From: Cryptomeria japonica
Taxonomy: Eukaryota > Streptophyta > Pinopsida > Cupressales > Cupressaceae
Direction of reading: 5' to 3'
Assembly (NCBI RefSeq): GCF_030272615.1
Contig: NC_081409.1
Span: forward strand, 654,878,468-654,942,467
Length of the DNA: 64,000 nucleotides
Part shown: positions 11,965 through 24,511 of the stretch, in pieces
Layout: every line of letters begins with the position of its first letter
Numbering within the stretch: the stretch's first letter is position 1
Program-made: the position numbers and the translations under genes
The notes under the pieces: model-generated
The model's input: only the letters and a program-made list of their open reading frames with translations
Database searches by the model: none
What the model was told of the DNA's origin: nothing

Positions 11965-13199
11965 TATTTCATACTGATTCTTAGATATTTTAAATAATCA
12001 GAAGACAACTAAGAGGGGGGTGAATCAGTTGTCACAGATTACCAGAACCATTAGCAATTAAAACTTTAATACCACAACCCAAAACATTAATATTGAAATT
12101 ATTAAACCAAATAGCAGAATTGTAGTTAAACCGATTAAGCATAAACAGTAATCACAATTTAAATACCATCCACATGACACCAAGATTTATATGTGGAAAA
12201 CCCAATAAAGGGAAAAACCATGGTGGGAAGCCTACCCACAATCAGATAATACTTTTGTAGTAAGTATGTGAATTACAATTGAGGGGCCTGCACTTGCAAG
12301 AAGGCCAAGATCCTAGAATGGACAAATCATTACAAAAGGAGTCTCACTGACTACATAGAAATCTAGACTACAATCCAAAGAAGTGTTGAACTGCAAAAGA
12401 TAACATCTCCTATGCCTGAGTACAGTTCTAGTTAAGCTCAATACAAGAGGACTAAATCCTCTTAAATAAACCTAGTTTGATCTCCAATGATTGATCAAAT
12501 CCTCTGCTTGAATGTTATTACTTTATTTGCACATTACATATCCATTTCCCATTCCTATATCTCTACCATGAACATTACCATTATGATCTGCAATGAGATC
12601 TTATATTATATATACAAACCCTCCACCATAAATAATCAGATCGGCCAGTAGACAATAAACTAATTACATAATTAAAAAACATGTTGTCCTCAGACCAAAC
12701 AAATAATATCCAACACATAATACATCCCAGAAAAATATCAAGAAGTCCAATCCACACTCTTCATTGAACCAGTCCATAACCTAGACAAACCGGGACCCAA
12801 TATAGGTCCATACGCTACAACAATGATCTTCATCTGCCAAGTCTCAAACATGATCACCAACAACATCCTGAAACTCCACTAGAAGCTACACCAACACCAC
12901 TTATGCAATTCATCAAAGATCTTCATCAAAATATCTATCAGTGAAACCCTCACAAGAACTAGAAGCCAAGCTTCCAAGCAAATAGGATAGCATCTGATCA
13001 CCAAACCAAAACCAACTTACTAAATATGAATATGAGTATTATGAATAAGCCAATTCCATAACCAAATCATACTGGAGTCTATCGGATCATGTCAGATCCA
13101 AACAAAATAGAAACCACTCATCCTACAAGGACCGGAAGGGTGCCGATAAAGCATCCAAATAGCTAGTGTTGGAATCAATGACAAAACATCAATGCAACA
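11965..13199 (-). repeat. Copia-2 5' LTR
   Basis: The outer end is CAACA at 13195-13199, where LINE RT coding sequence resumes without a gap. The inner end lies near 11965-11975 but is blurred because the PBS is degenerate. The LTR has the G-tract hairpin (GACAACT...AGTTGTC flanking AGAGGGGGGTGAAT, 12003-12034) and the AAACCATGGTGGG block near 12219. The region 12283-12440 is closely similar to the LTRs of elements A and C. Confidence 0.8.
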
Positions 13200-15030
13200 C
13201 AAAATGAATTCCACCAAATGGAAAACAAGAAATCCCAACTCACCCTATCATAAGCTTTGGCCATGTCAAGTTTAATAAGCATATCTTTCTCCTTAGAGAA
13301 ATCCATTGAATGAATAGCCTCTATTGCTATCACAACTCCATCAAGGATCTGTCTTCCATCGATGAAACCACCTTACTCCTTAGAAACCAAAGTGCAGATG
13401 AGAGGTTTGAGTCGTTTAGCAATCAATTTAGTGATAATATTGTAGACAATATTACATAAAGCAAAGGGCCTGTATTGATCCAAACTATTATCCCCCGCCT
13501 TCTTAGGAATGAGGGCCAAGAAGGTAGAATTCATATATTTGGGCATATATTTATTCCTATGAGATTCTTAGACCACATCTAGAAGATCATACTTTATAAT
13601 CTCCTAAAATTCCTAAAAAAAAATCAATCAGAAACCCGTCAGGGCCAAGAGCCTTGCCTATTTTCATTTGAAACACAACCCCCTCAAGTTCAGACAAGAA
13701 AATAGGGTGCAAGAGAGCCTCATTCATTTCAATAGAGACAAGAGGAGGAATACAATTCAAGATGGCCCTCTCTTCACCATAGCTTAAGGATCCTCTTTGT
13801 TAAACAAATTAGAAAAATAACTGACAACTTCCCTAGCAATTTCTTCTTTAGATGAAAGATGAACCCCTTCTGAAGATATGAGAGAGGTAATAGAGTTACC
13901 ATAGCTCTGAGCCTTAATAGGATTATGAAAAAACGTTGTGTTTCTATCACCTTCTTCGAGCCAATCCACATGAGACTTTTGTTTCTAGAAAATCTCCTCA
14001 TGCAGCTCCCACTCTTCTAAGTCCTTAAGAGTAAGGGACTCGGCCATACTGAGCTCCACACTCATCCCTTGATCCCTAATTTGATGCATAACCTCATCCA
14101 ACTTGGATTGAGATGTCATCTTGTGTCTATGCAGATTCCCTAAACATTGTTTATTCCACCTCTTCAGCCTATATTTCACATGTTGTAATCTCTTCCTAAA
14201 GGTGTACACGGCCCATCTATGGGTAGGCACCCCTTCATACCACCAATCAACCATAAGATCCTTCAACGGCTAATCACGAAGACACATCAATTGGAATTTG
14301 AAAGAGGGATTTTTGGAGGTTCTAAAAGATGCAATAGAAAGCTTAATAGACCAATGATCAAAACCCCTCCAATCAAGAATTTATAAATTGGTGGACCACC
14401 TATCATGCACCCAATATAAAGAAACCAAAAATTTATCAAGACTTTCAAAGATAACCTTAACACCACTCCTCCTATTATTCCATGTAAAGACACCATTAAT
14501 TGGGTTCACATCAATGAGATTCAAGAGACCAATATTATCCTTGAGTAAATTTGAGGAATGATCAAGCTTGAATAACCCACCTCACTTTTCCTCCAAACTT
14601 GTAACGACATTAAAATCTCCAACCAAAATCTAGGGGAGAAAAGGATATTGAGCCTGAACAATATTGATATGAGCCCAAAGATGCAACTTACCCACAAGAT
14701 CAGTAGGAGCATAAATATTAGAAAAGAGGCATCTTTCTGCAATCTCAAAGCTAGAAGTGACCATAGAAATGGAAAACCTACTAGAAACCACCACAAAGGG
14801 GAAACTTTCCTCAGGTTCCAGAAACAAGCAACACCCCTGAACTACCATCAAAGCTCACTCCCTTCCAAAGGCCTTGGGGCCAGACATGCAAAGCACAACT
14901 TGCCAAACCATCCACTGAAAGCTTGGTTTCTTGAATAAAAACAACATCAAGAGACTCAGAGTTAATAAATCTATGAACAACCTTCTATCTAGGGATGTTG
15001 TTCAACCCCCTTACATTCCATGAGAGCACA
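13200..15030 (-). pseudogene. LINE ORF2: AP endonuclease and reverse transcriptase (partial)
   Basis: The endonuclease domain starts near 15028 with WNVRGLN, followed by IQETKLS (catalytic Glu), ILVGDFNVV (GDFN box) and RGFDHWSIKLSI, corresponding to the C-terminal S-D-H box. A linker with DWLEEGDRNTTFFHN leads into RT: ALGPDGFLIDFF, TFLALIPKKAG, YRPFALCNIVYNIITKLIA, GGFIDGRQILDG and IKLDMAKAYDRVSW with the first catalytic Asp. The F/Y-x-D-D box is absent because the frame is cut at 13200 by Copia-2. This protein nicks target DNA and primes cDNA synthesis in place in intact relatives. Several stops and frame changes show it is dead. Confidence 0.92.
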
Positions 15031-15177
15031 ATTATTTATGTGGTTGAGAGAAGTGGGAATCAATGGGCTTAATAGACCCTGACTCAACCAAAGCTCACCA
15101 ATAAGCTTAACCTTTTCCTCATCCGTTTTTCATCCACTCCTTAAAGGTTTGTCTAAAGAACCCTTTTTGAGGGTCTT

Positions 15178-16440
15178 CTAATGCAAGCCTAAAATAGGTG
15201 GGGCTTTGTTACTCTTCATAGAATCTAAGGCCACTATAGTGGAAGGAGGAGTAGATGCCATGAACACTACACCTCCAGGGACCTGTGACCCACTAAGATC
15301 TCTATTGTCCTGAACATGGGAAGGAAAATCCATAACCATTTGAACATCTTGTTGATTCTCCAAAGATAGGGCCCGACCCTCTTTCTTGGAATCCCCATCC
15401 AACACCTCATGCTAAAATTGGGCACCCAAGGACATTTCAACTGGAACTCCTTCCTCTTGGACCAAATCATCTAGAACATCAAACCTATTTAGGGTGACAT
15501 CATTTTGCCTATCCAACTAGGTTATCTTCTTTCCTTTGCCATTATTGTGAGGTTTGACAAGAATGAAGCCATCTTTATTAGTAGGACCATTAGACATAGG
15601 GGCTTTCCCCTTATCTTCCCCCATACTAGAGTGAGGAGGATCAAAAATGACCAATTTAGAAGATTTATTTCTGGGACATCTCCACTATAAATGACCATAT
15701 TCATGATAAATTCTACATCTAAATGGCAGGGTCTTGTAGTCTGGTTGTTGGATCCAAGAAGATGCCCCCAAATAGATTTCCATAGAGTTTGGCAAAGGAT
15801 TATTTAAGTCAACTTCTACACATATACGAGCGTAGGAAATTACCTTTTGATCTTGAATTGTGAAGCCGAACCCACAGGATTACCAAGAAGTAGTGAGATT
15901 CAGTGAAGAATATCTTCTCTCCAGAATTCCAATGGAAGGCTCGGCAATCGGATCCACACGGGAACACAAGAGGGAAGCTCCTCAGTAGAACTAAAGCCAG
16001 TATGCCAAGGTTTGATAAAGAGTCCCACCTAGTTGAAAAAATAAGGGCCGCCCTCAAAAGCCTTGATCCTATCTACCAGGTTGGAAAAAAAGAACCAGAA
16101 AATAGTTATTGGTTGTCATAAGTAGCTCCATATCTCCTTCATAATTCCAAACACAACGTGCCCAAGACTCTAAAACAAGTAAAGAGAGGTGAAGACTGAT
16201 AAATTTTCATATGAGAGCATGATTACACCAATATTCAACATCCTCCAAAATTTTCTCAGGTTGAATAACCAGAACTGGGCGATCTTGGGATATCTCCAAA
16301 CAACCATTCACCTTTTTCATGTGAAAAGGCTCTTTCGAAGAAGAGATGCCTGCCCTTGATTGGGAATTACTAATGTGTTCCTTTCCACATGCATACATCA
16401 AATGAGACGGATCCGTCATATCCATATCTCTAGAGATCAT
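15178..16440 (-). pseudogene. LINE ORF1: DUF4283-like RNA-binding protein with CCHC knuckle
   Basis: The likely start is the ATG at 16440 (MISRDMDMTDPSHLMYACGK). Reading with frame changes, the middle gives VEDVEYWCNH-type DUF4283 sequence, then a region corresponding to the plant L1 signature V-D-L-N-N-P-L-P, the W-x-Q tract and the R-C-R-x-x-H-x-x-G-H knuckle near 15660-15760, followed by SSKLVIFDPPHSSMGEDKGK in one frame. The C-terminal part is Lys/Ser-rich and ends near 15178. In plant L1 elements this protein binds the LINE RNA. It lies directly upstream of the ORF2 endonuclease. Stops and frameshifts are frequent. Confidence 0.75.
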
Positions 16441-16740
16441 CTAAGAAGAGGATAATCCTCTATTCTTCGTGTATCTATAGAAAATACCCCAAAAAAGAAA
16501 AAGAAGAGGGGTGAAAAAGGCAACCCCAAAACCCCACACACCCCCAACGGTAACCTAGAGCAGAAGAAATAGAAAAGGGTTGCAAAAAAAACCTTGTAGT
16601 AGCCTAGAAAACCTGACCACGAGTAAACAAAAACGGATCCCCGGTAAGAAAGAACCCCCCCCCCCCCACCCCCCCAGAACGAAGCAAGTAGAGCGCAGGA
16701 CATAGGTTAGGGAACATCGGCCCTAGTACGACACCCACGC
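16441..16740 (-). other. LINE 5' leader with poly-C/poly-G tract
   Basis: Untranslated sequence upstream of ORF1. It holds a C-tract of 21 bases interrupted once by A (16655-16675), which is a G-tract on the element's sense strand. No gene is visible. Confidence 0.5.
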
Positions 16741-17442
16741 AAATGTAGAGCCATCCTCTCAGGGTTAAGCAAAAATCAATTTCAATTCTTTGTTTTTTTT
16801 AAGAGCATGGTGGATAGAGAATTTTTGGCTGGAAAAAGTTTAGGGAATATTAGCTGCTCATGAATGGTGGTTTTGCTAAAAATTGAGAGGCTTGGATTGT
16901 GCTGTGAAAAGAGAGAGATTTGCTGGAGTTTTATTTCATTTATTCTTATGTAATTGAAAGGGGTTATTGTGGGAGATTACTCAAAATTGTTGAAGGAGGT
17001 ATTGCGAGTTCTTAGATGTTCCATGTTGTAGCTTGTTGAGGGTTGGATTGATTTGATTGAGACTAGCTTTCCTCCGAACATCTTCTCTCATCAAAGCTCC
17101 TTCAGTTTGTGTTGTAACTATAGGACTCAAGGTAGGGTTTTGAGGCCCAAATGTAAGAGAATGACTATGTTCTTGTTTTGAAAAGAAAAGAATATTGTTT
17201 TCAATGCTTTTTTTATGATTTGGATTTATTTTGTGTATTGGGAAAGTATGGGGTAAGAGGACTTTGGATACATTCTCATTCATTGAGTTTTAGAGGTTGT
17301 TTTTTATAAGAAATCTTTGTGTTGTTTCCAATGTTGTTCAAGTATAGTTGTTTTGATTTCTTGTTGAGTAGGATATTTTTTGATATGTATAAGAATTATT
17401 TTTCTCTTATTATGGTTATAATATTTTTTATATGTTGTTATT
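16741..17442. other. Unassigned DNA between LINE and long solo LTR
   Basis: T-rich sequence with no recognised element. One 100-codon minus-strand frame (16981-17283) has no recognisable domain. With 21951-22105 and 40281 onward, this is presumably older host or unclassified DNA into which the solo LTR and element B inserted. Confidence 0.5.
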
Positions 17443-20400
17443 TGTAATGCCCCGCTATGAGTCCTAGAGGACTTAAACTATAAAACAAAAAAAAATTGTG
17501 AATAATAATAATTAATTTTTTAATAAATAAATCTAACCATACAATGAAAGAGTAACATAACTATACAAGATAAAGATAAGATAAACATATAATATCTAGC
17601 AAGAGTCCTCAATGCCCCACAACGATGTTACTCAAGATAACACAACCATACAAATAACATAAAATAAATTTCTATAAATATGGTATCACCATCCAATACA
17701 AAGGAACATGAAATCATAATGCATTGCCATGAAAATATAAATGTGATCATTGTTTACATTACAAGGTATCCATAAGGATATAATCTCCAGGAGTACAATA
17801 ATGAATGAGTACAAAATCTGGAATATAATGTAGGTCTTCAACCTCTCCATGTTCCATCATGATCAAGATGCAAGTCAAACCAAAACCCAATGGGTGTGAA
17901 TAGCACTCCATCCTCCATGCTAGGAGTTATCAGTCAAACCCACAAGACAAAAATGAGAAAACAAGGATGTCATCATTACTCGCAAGAGAACCACCAAGAT
18001 TATACCCATAAGAGGATCACAAGACTACTAAGACAAGAGAGACTCACAAGGCTATAACCATAGGAGACTCATAAATAAATCAACCACATTCCAGAGGCCC
18101 AAAAAACCCACAAGACGATAGAAGACATAAGTTACCACTAGATATGCAATAGGGAAGAGTGTCATCATTAGGTTGTCATGAGTTACCCTGGTAGGTCTTC
18201 ACTAGGTCTCGGCCCCCATCCTAAGTTACCGTGGTGACCTCTCCTGACCCCTGGCCCCCATACAAACACTAGTGGACCATACCAACCTTTCGAAGAGACA
18301 AGATTGGTGGATGCCATTCCAAGTCTTCTCTACTTACCCCAAACCTAAACAAGTGTTTGCAGGTAAAAGAGAAAACAATTAATTTTTATTAATGTGAACT
18401 AACTACCCACCCAAGATTCATTAATTAGGTTTTCTCTTGATTAGAAAACTCTCATTGAGTTTCCCTTGTGACCACTTTGGGTCCTGACCCCCAATGAAAT
18501 CCACTCCCCCTCGACTTGCACCTAGGAATTCAAAATTTAACACAAGGTCTATGACACCCCAAAACATCGAGAGTCTAGACCTCTCTACCATAGCAAGGTT
18601 GACCGACTTGCTAGAATAGGTTTACAACAAGGAGGTTGAATGTTACAAGGAAAGATTGACTAGCATAGAATTCATGTATGGCACCAATCACAATGCATAA
18701 AATGACAACGAGTAATCCATCCACAAAAAGGAACTCAAACATTGTCTTAGCCTCTAGAACATTTAAATACGAACTATAAATCCAAGAAAACCACATTGAA
18801 AGACAAAGACCAACAACAATATAAGACTCATAATGCCAATCATAAAAGAATCTCAATCTTAAAATAACACCAAAAGATCCAAATAACTTCTATGTATTCA
18901 TTAAATTGAATTAATCATTAATTTCCAATACCCCAACTTTAATTCATTATGACACATTATAATCCTAATAATTTTCACATTAAAACTAATATTTTACTAT
19001 ACAAACATTTATGAATACTTAATTCCATTTTACAATTTTGTTATCATAATCTGACCAACAACAAAATAAATAAAGAATTATCCAAGTTCATAAGGAAAAT
19101 AAATATATACCTACACAAAAATCTGGAAAGGGGAACTAGTTCTTAACAAAAATAAACCCGTATCTCTCAAAGCCTTTGTTTGCATTCTGAAATCAAGTGG
19201 CATAGAAATAGAGGATATTCTTAATAGTCATACATGCATTAAAATATTGGCTTGAATAGGTATTTTGTTAACAGCTTTGCCTGCCTGAAGACAACGATTA
19301 ATACTTAGACAAACATAGTAACTTATTTGTTACTCTATTCCTTAAGGTAGATCAAAGGACTCAAAGGAATTTGGTCATGGATTATAGGAGAGGCACAAAA
19401 CAGCTTTGTTGACAATGCTTAGATACTTTTAGGCAAATGTAATTGGCAGATGCAAAGTCAAGTTCCTCAACCTTTGCCAACTCCGTACATGCCTGTGCCA
19501 TAACGAGAACTTTCCACGTGGTTTGGACAACCATCAAAGCATAGAGGATGGTGGATTTCTGATAGATATAATTGTTAGAAAAGTGTTGTACAATCATTGC
19601 TATGATATTTTCATTACCAACAGAAAGTAGGTCTATTAATATAGGGCTTTTAGAATGAGTTCGCTACAAGATTTTGTAGCCTTTTAAATGAGAATTTTGG
19701 TTGCGAACTAAAACTTGTGTTTAGGCATGAGCGTGAGGGATGTTGAATTGTAGAAAATTGTTCTCAGAGTTGTAAACGGTTTCTAATGAGTTCGCTACAA
19801 GATTTTGTAGCCTTTTAAATGAGAATTTTGTTTGCGAACTAAAACTTGTGTTTAGGCATGAGCGTGAGGGATGTTGAATTGTAGAAAATTGTTCTCAGAG
19901 TTGTAAACGGTTTCCATCTTTTACACAGACAATGATCTTGGGGAGATTACTGTTGATGCTAAATGAAACAAGTTTAAAATAAGCTTGCACTTCAATAATG
20001 TGCGCTGTATCAAATATCCATTAATATTGAGGGGAAAACCTTCAAAACAGAAAAGAAGGAAAAGTATTGACCCACATTCATCTACAGTGCCCAAATAGAT
20101 ACACATGCAAAACGTGGACGCTCAGACAAAGCATGAACAATTGACAAAATGCCTTAGGGAGATGTCATCTCAAGGAATATTCCAATTGCAATTTTTTGGT
20201 AGAGACTGGATTTGTTAAAAAGGCTTTAGATAAATTTCAAGTGATCTGATTAGCTGAAGCTGGAACTTCCTTGGCAGACATGCCTGAAAAGAAACATGGA
20301 GAGGCCTAGACAAAGCATGCAAATATGGATCTATATGCGAAGTGATGCACTATATGACAGAAATATACTTAGGAACCAAGGTCACGCGGCCTGTAGAATG

Positions 20401-21950
20401 ATTGCAGAACATGCACAAAAAATGGATTTGTTATTTATACACGGTAAGGAAAAGGGATTTGTCAAATGCATTGGTTATTGATACAAAGCAGAGAAAATGC
20501 ATTGAATAAGTGCTTTACTAAAAAATATCTTAATTCCGTATATAAGGCAAAAGGCACAATTCTTAACAATCACAGTAAGAATTTATGATTCTATATTCTA
20601 AAATCAATGGTAAGGAATGAACTTAGTTGAGAACCATTTGAATTTTTTTTCATGCTCCATTCACCTTGCCCAATGCAAATTCCATCATCTCCTCAGCAAC
20701 TCGATGCGATGCTCATCTCACAGCTCTGCGCAACATTCCTTCTTTGCATGCATGCACACTCTCCTATGTCCCCAATCTGATTGTCGCTTATGGCAAAAGA
20801 GAAGACTCCTAAGAATGATAGCAGAAAATGATTGGATACCTGGAGTGCCAGACCTGCCTCTCTATTTTTCATTTCTCACCCCCAAAAGAAGAATTTTATG
20901 ATTTTCCAATGTAACTCCCCATGATTGGCATGCGAGATATTTTTCCCTTCTTAAATTTATTAATTTATTATTTTATTTTTTTGTGTAACTCCTATGCATG
21001 CAAATTGGATTTTGAAAACAACTAATTATTAATTTCCTTAAAAAAATAAAATTCCACTAACATCATAAAATCCATGAAATCTGATATTTAATTATAAATT
21101 ACCCTTTTAAAATTAATTTTCCTTGAAAACAATAAAGTATCAAATTAAATGTCTTATTTCCAAATTCAATCGATCATTTACAACAAGGATAAAATAAATT
21201 TAGTCATTTTACCAATAACATTAATTTAATTTAATATTTGCACAAATTCAATTTTATTAATTAATTAATCAATAATATTCAATTACCACTTATACAAAAT
21301 ATTAATCTCTTCCACAAGATACTAGATAATTATAATACTATATGCAGGAGTAAAGAATTGCGACAAACCAAGACATGAAAGGCCAACAAAGCTAACGACT
21401 GACATGACCGAGCAACCAAGATACAAGGATACTTGACTAGGGACTCATTTTCGTAGGAACAATGGTATGACAAGGGTCTGACTGATAACTCCAATTTTCA
21501 TGTTATCATTGGGTTGTAGAGCATGCTTAGACCTAAAGGTTCAAGTGGATTCAGCGCTTGGTACTTGTAGCTGCATCACTAAGTAAGCACACATTAATTA
21601 CTCTAACATATACAGGCACACCAGTGGAAGAGAGTCTTGACATTTCATCTCTGTCCGAAGTGGGTGATGAAAGATCATCCCCTCACACCCCATACAAATT
21701 TGAACCCGTGCAAGAAAACAAACACAAGATATATACATAAAGTCGATATGTTAGTCCAAGGTCAATACTTAATCATATTATCTAACACCTAAACATCCAT
21801 AGAGATACAATGCATAACCTAAATCATATCTTAGAATCATGATAAAAAATCATTACATTAGAGAGTATCATCCAATCATATGAACCAAAGAAGAATTCAA
21901 CCAGATTCAAGCTAGGTTAAACAAAGTCTAACCGAGGGAGGGGCATTACA
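17443..21950 (-). repeat. 4508-bp solo LTR (long-LTR family), TSD TTATT
   Basis: Inverted termini TGTAATGCCCCGC and GGGGCATTACA, flanked by a perfect 5-bp duplication TTATT at 17438-17442 and 21951-21955. No PBS, PPT or coding domain lies inside, so it is a solo LTR left after recombination between two LTRs. It aligns by eye with the LTR at 5201-8987 in the same orientation (shared blocks CATGCTAGGAG, TTTATTAATGT, ACTACCCACC, CCCCTCACACCCC). The segment about 19100-20900 has no visible counterpart there and lacks the GGTAGC minisatellite. No gene can be supported inside. Confidence 0.92.
19654..19914. repeat. 131-bp tandem duplication
   Basis: Two head-to-tail copies (19654-19784 and 19785-19914), each starting AATGAGTTCGCTACAAG and ending TGTAAACGGTTTC. 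They differ by eye at only a base or two, so the duplication is young relative to the surrounding LTR. Confidence 0.95.
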
Positions 21951-22105
21951 TTATTTCCATTTGTTATTCAAGCAAAATTAGTTTGTGGAGATTGGAGTGA
22001 ATCGGCTAGTGTAGTTTTATCGCGATTTTGTGGGTTTGATAGAGATTTTGGAAATAAAATATATATCATTTGCTACTGTGTTAAGTCATGTTTCAAACCT
22101 TATAT
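21951..22105. other. Unassigned DNA between solo LTR and element B
   Basis: About 150 bp containing both inner target duplications (TTATT at 21951-21955 and TATAT at 22101-22105). It is the pre-insertion sequence shared with 17438-17442 and 40276 onward. Confidence 0.6.
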
Positions 22106-23033
22106 TATTTGAATCAGGGATCACTGAGAGAGGGGGTGAATCAGTGATCTACCGATTAGCAGATTTTCAAACTTAACTTTAAACCATCAGAAGCATACGC
22201 TTGAAACTAAAATGCAGAAACATAAAACAAGCAACCACAAAATAATAACACCAGATTTTTATGTGGAAACCCAAATGGGAAAAACCATGGTGGGATTAGA
22301 ACCCACAATATTATTCCACTATGGCTAGTAGCAAAATAATATTACAATATGGGAATGCACAGGCATTTAGGCACACTGCCTAGAGATCACTGCTCAAATA
22401 TAATAAGGTCTACAACCTCGGAAGGCTCATTTCCTTACTGATTGATTACAATAAATAATTGCAACAAAATAAACTCTAAGATAGCATCTACAATGCTTGG
22501 ATGAGTTTCGGTTAAGTGCTAAATATACTAACTGGGTCACCTCTATTGATCTACTCTGTTATTCCCTATTCACTGTCTCAGTTAGCTACTGAATCAAGAA
22601 TGCACATGTGAAACTATGCCAAAATAGATTCTTGATAACTAATCACTTGTATATAATCATACCATCCACCAAAAAGATCATCTACACCAAACCTATATAC
22701 CGACGATTATAAAATAGATCATTTACCATGTTGCCCTACTAGTGTAATGTATAGTCACATGTCAGCTTGACTGGATCACCAAAGATAGATGTGGATCACC
22801 AAAACAATAATAAAATAATGTTTCAATGTTAGCCCAATCAATCCCAACACAATACAATCCACCACAATCGTCAAAAAGATTCTGGACCCAAAATTACTCT
22901 ATTCATTCTGAAATGCTGGTTAACTGGCTATTGGTTGACATTCACTTCTAGTTAAGAAGAATTGTGTTTACCAGATCAAATCTCCATGAAGAAAAACCAT
23001 CAGTTGCCAATGGATGAGTGTCAATTGAAAACA
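22106..23033 (-). repeat. Element B 3' LTR
   Basis: Plus-strand start TATTTGAATCAGGG just after the TATAT duplication; outer end AAAACA at 23033, next to a polypurine tract on the minus strand. 928 bp, matching the 950-bp LTR at 39326-40275. Both LTR copies begin TATT where relatives have TGTT, so the terminal TG was probably already TA in this copy's parent. The next ~215 bases (23034-23250) hold the PPT and untranslated 3' region. Confidence 0.88.
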
Positions 23034-23250
23034 ATCTCCCTGTTTGGCATTGATGGAAACACTCATTAAAAATGACTAAGTGTTGAGCACTGTAGACTGG
23101 ATCTAAAGAATTTCTAAGGCTCCCCCTTAGACAAAGAATTCCACTCTTCTATACTATACATTTTTCACCATTTCTCTCCCCATTTGACAGCAATGTCAAA
23201 GATGGGGTGTTGCCCAAAATTTATATACATAGATACTTGCTGGATATATT

Positions 23251-24506
23251 CTACAAATACTTGAAGATGCTAGCAAAATAAGTCTTCAAGGATCCTAGAT
23301 GAGTATCCCATCCACTCTTGAAGTTATCCAAAACATTAATAAATGCACTACATACAGAATCATGAATCTCTACTTCCTTCAGATCACATGACATAGGTTG
23401 TGTCATAGCCTTCATGCAGTCTACCTTATTTCTTAGCATGGTGTCCAACCAGGGGGCAATTAAGTTTTGGAGTTCACCTACTCTCCTCAAAATCTTGTCT
23501 TTCTCCATATTAAACCTTGAATTGATCATTTAGAACCAAAATTTATCATTCCACACTAGTGATTGGAGCTACATTGAGATCAAAGGACTGAGATATGGTA
23601 TCAAGTTTTCCCTGGGAAACACTTATTTGCTTGTCTATATCTACAGCGACTTTAGGCAAAATTAGACAAGACATTCAATTTTCCCCCTTATATCAAGGCA
23701 TTTGAGATAACCTATAGACCTTTATTTAATGTCACCCTATCATCCTCAATAATATTTCAGAATGCCTACATCCTAACATCCTAAAATTTATCAAAAAATC
23801 TCTTAGTAGAAGACTTCTCTAAAGAATAAAAAATGACATTTATATTATTAACCAATTGCAACAACTTATCGAAGGGGTTGGCATTGGAATCTAACTATAC
23901 ATTTGGAGCCACCTTCTGCAAAAAATCTATTGACATCAAAATGAGCTTCTTATCTTTAGATTCAGACTTCGCCATATCCTGGCTAGCTTGAGATTGAAAA
24001 ATAGTTGTGAGCATGAGTATTTCAATAGGAGACATGTGTCCAAGGCTGACACGACCATCCAAATTGATAGGGATCTATGATGGGGTCGTAGTAATCAGAG
24101 GAGTGACAATTATCAAATCAAATACTCCTTTGCCTTTGTCAGATGCTGCAACCTTTGCTTCTTCACTTTGAGCATCCTTTTTCTCTACCTCATCCCCTTT
24201 ATCTTTTGTACTGGTGTTGCCACTTGGTGTAGTATCATCCTTTTCAATCTCACGGGCTCTTGATTTTTCCATCAATAGAGGATTATCACTGGTCTCAGCA
24301 TCAAGTGTTGTGTTATCTTGATCTTTCGGATGTCCTTTAGTATGAGTTTCACCCTTCAGATCACCAGGAACATCTTTCTTTTCTTTTTGCTGAGAGGAAT
24401 TGAATGCATCTTTATACAAATGATCATTCACAATTATCTTTATCTAGATGTCTTTTATCTCCTTTCTCACCTCTTCCACCTCCACAATCATTAACCTGTT
24501 TATCCT
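23251..24506 (-). pseudogene. Element B ORF2, C-terminal part
   Basis: Continues B's ORF2 after the element A insertion. The piece 24431-24075 is charged and Ser/Thr/Asp/Glu-rich (KKDVPGDLKGETHTKGHPKD; TPSGNTSTKDKGDEVEKKDA). The last piece, 23529-23251, has the family C-terminus: NMEKDKILRRVGELQ, then DNFKSGWDTHLGSLKTYF, matching A (LEKEKDKIIRKAKSLRGL; SWDTYLALLEKAY) and C (LDKEKDKMIRRARGLRRL; FKSGWDTYLELLEKAY). The function is unknown. It ends close to the polypurine tract and 3' LTR, as in the other copies. Stops lie between the pieces. Confidence 0.75.
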
Positions 24507-24511
24507 ATTCT

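Larger units (their letters stand above)
8988..13199 (-). mobile_element. Copia-2, Ty1/copia LTR retrotransposon interrupted in RT
   Basis: Minus-strand element with a 5' LTR at about 11965-13199 and a polyprotein of gag, protease, integrase and the first part of RT. All recognisable pieces (ATG at 11920 and frames beginning 11818, 10918, 9790 and 9544) lie in one reading frame, broken by nonsense codons, with a further frameshift seen only after about 9100. It is therefore less decayed than Copia-1. RT is cut at 8988 by the long-LTR element; the rest should resume left of the window. The element sits inside the RT of a LINE. Its LTR is strongly related to those of non-autonomous elements A and C. 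Confidence 0.92.
13200..16740 (-). mobile_element. L1-type LINE, interrupted and decayed
   Basis: A minus-strand non-LTR retrotransposon with ORF1 (DUF4283-like region plus knuckle) and ORF2 (endonuclease, then RT). The RT frame runs unbroken up to 13200, where the Copia-2 LTR begins, so the 3' half of RT and the tail lie beyond the nest, left of the window. Both ORFs carry several stops and frameshifts. The 5' limit near 16740 is approximate: no target duplication can be read with the 3' end missing. Confidence 0.9.

Noticed and set aside
16981-17283. 100-codon minus-strand frame
   Set aside because: No recognisable domain, no partner exon and no conserved context; chance or unknown, not enough for a gene call.
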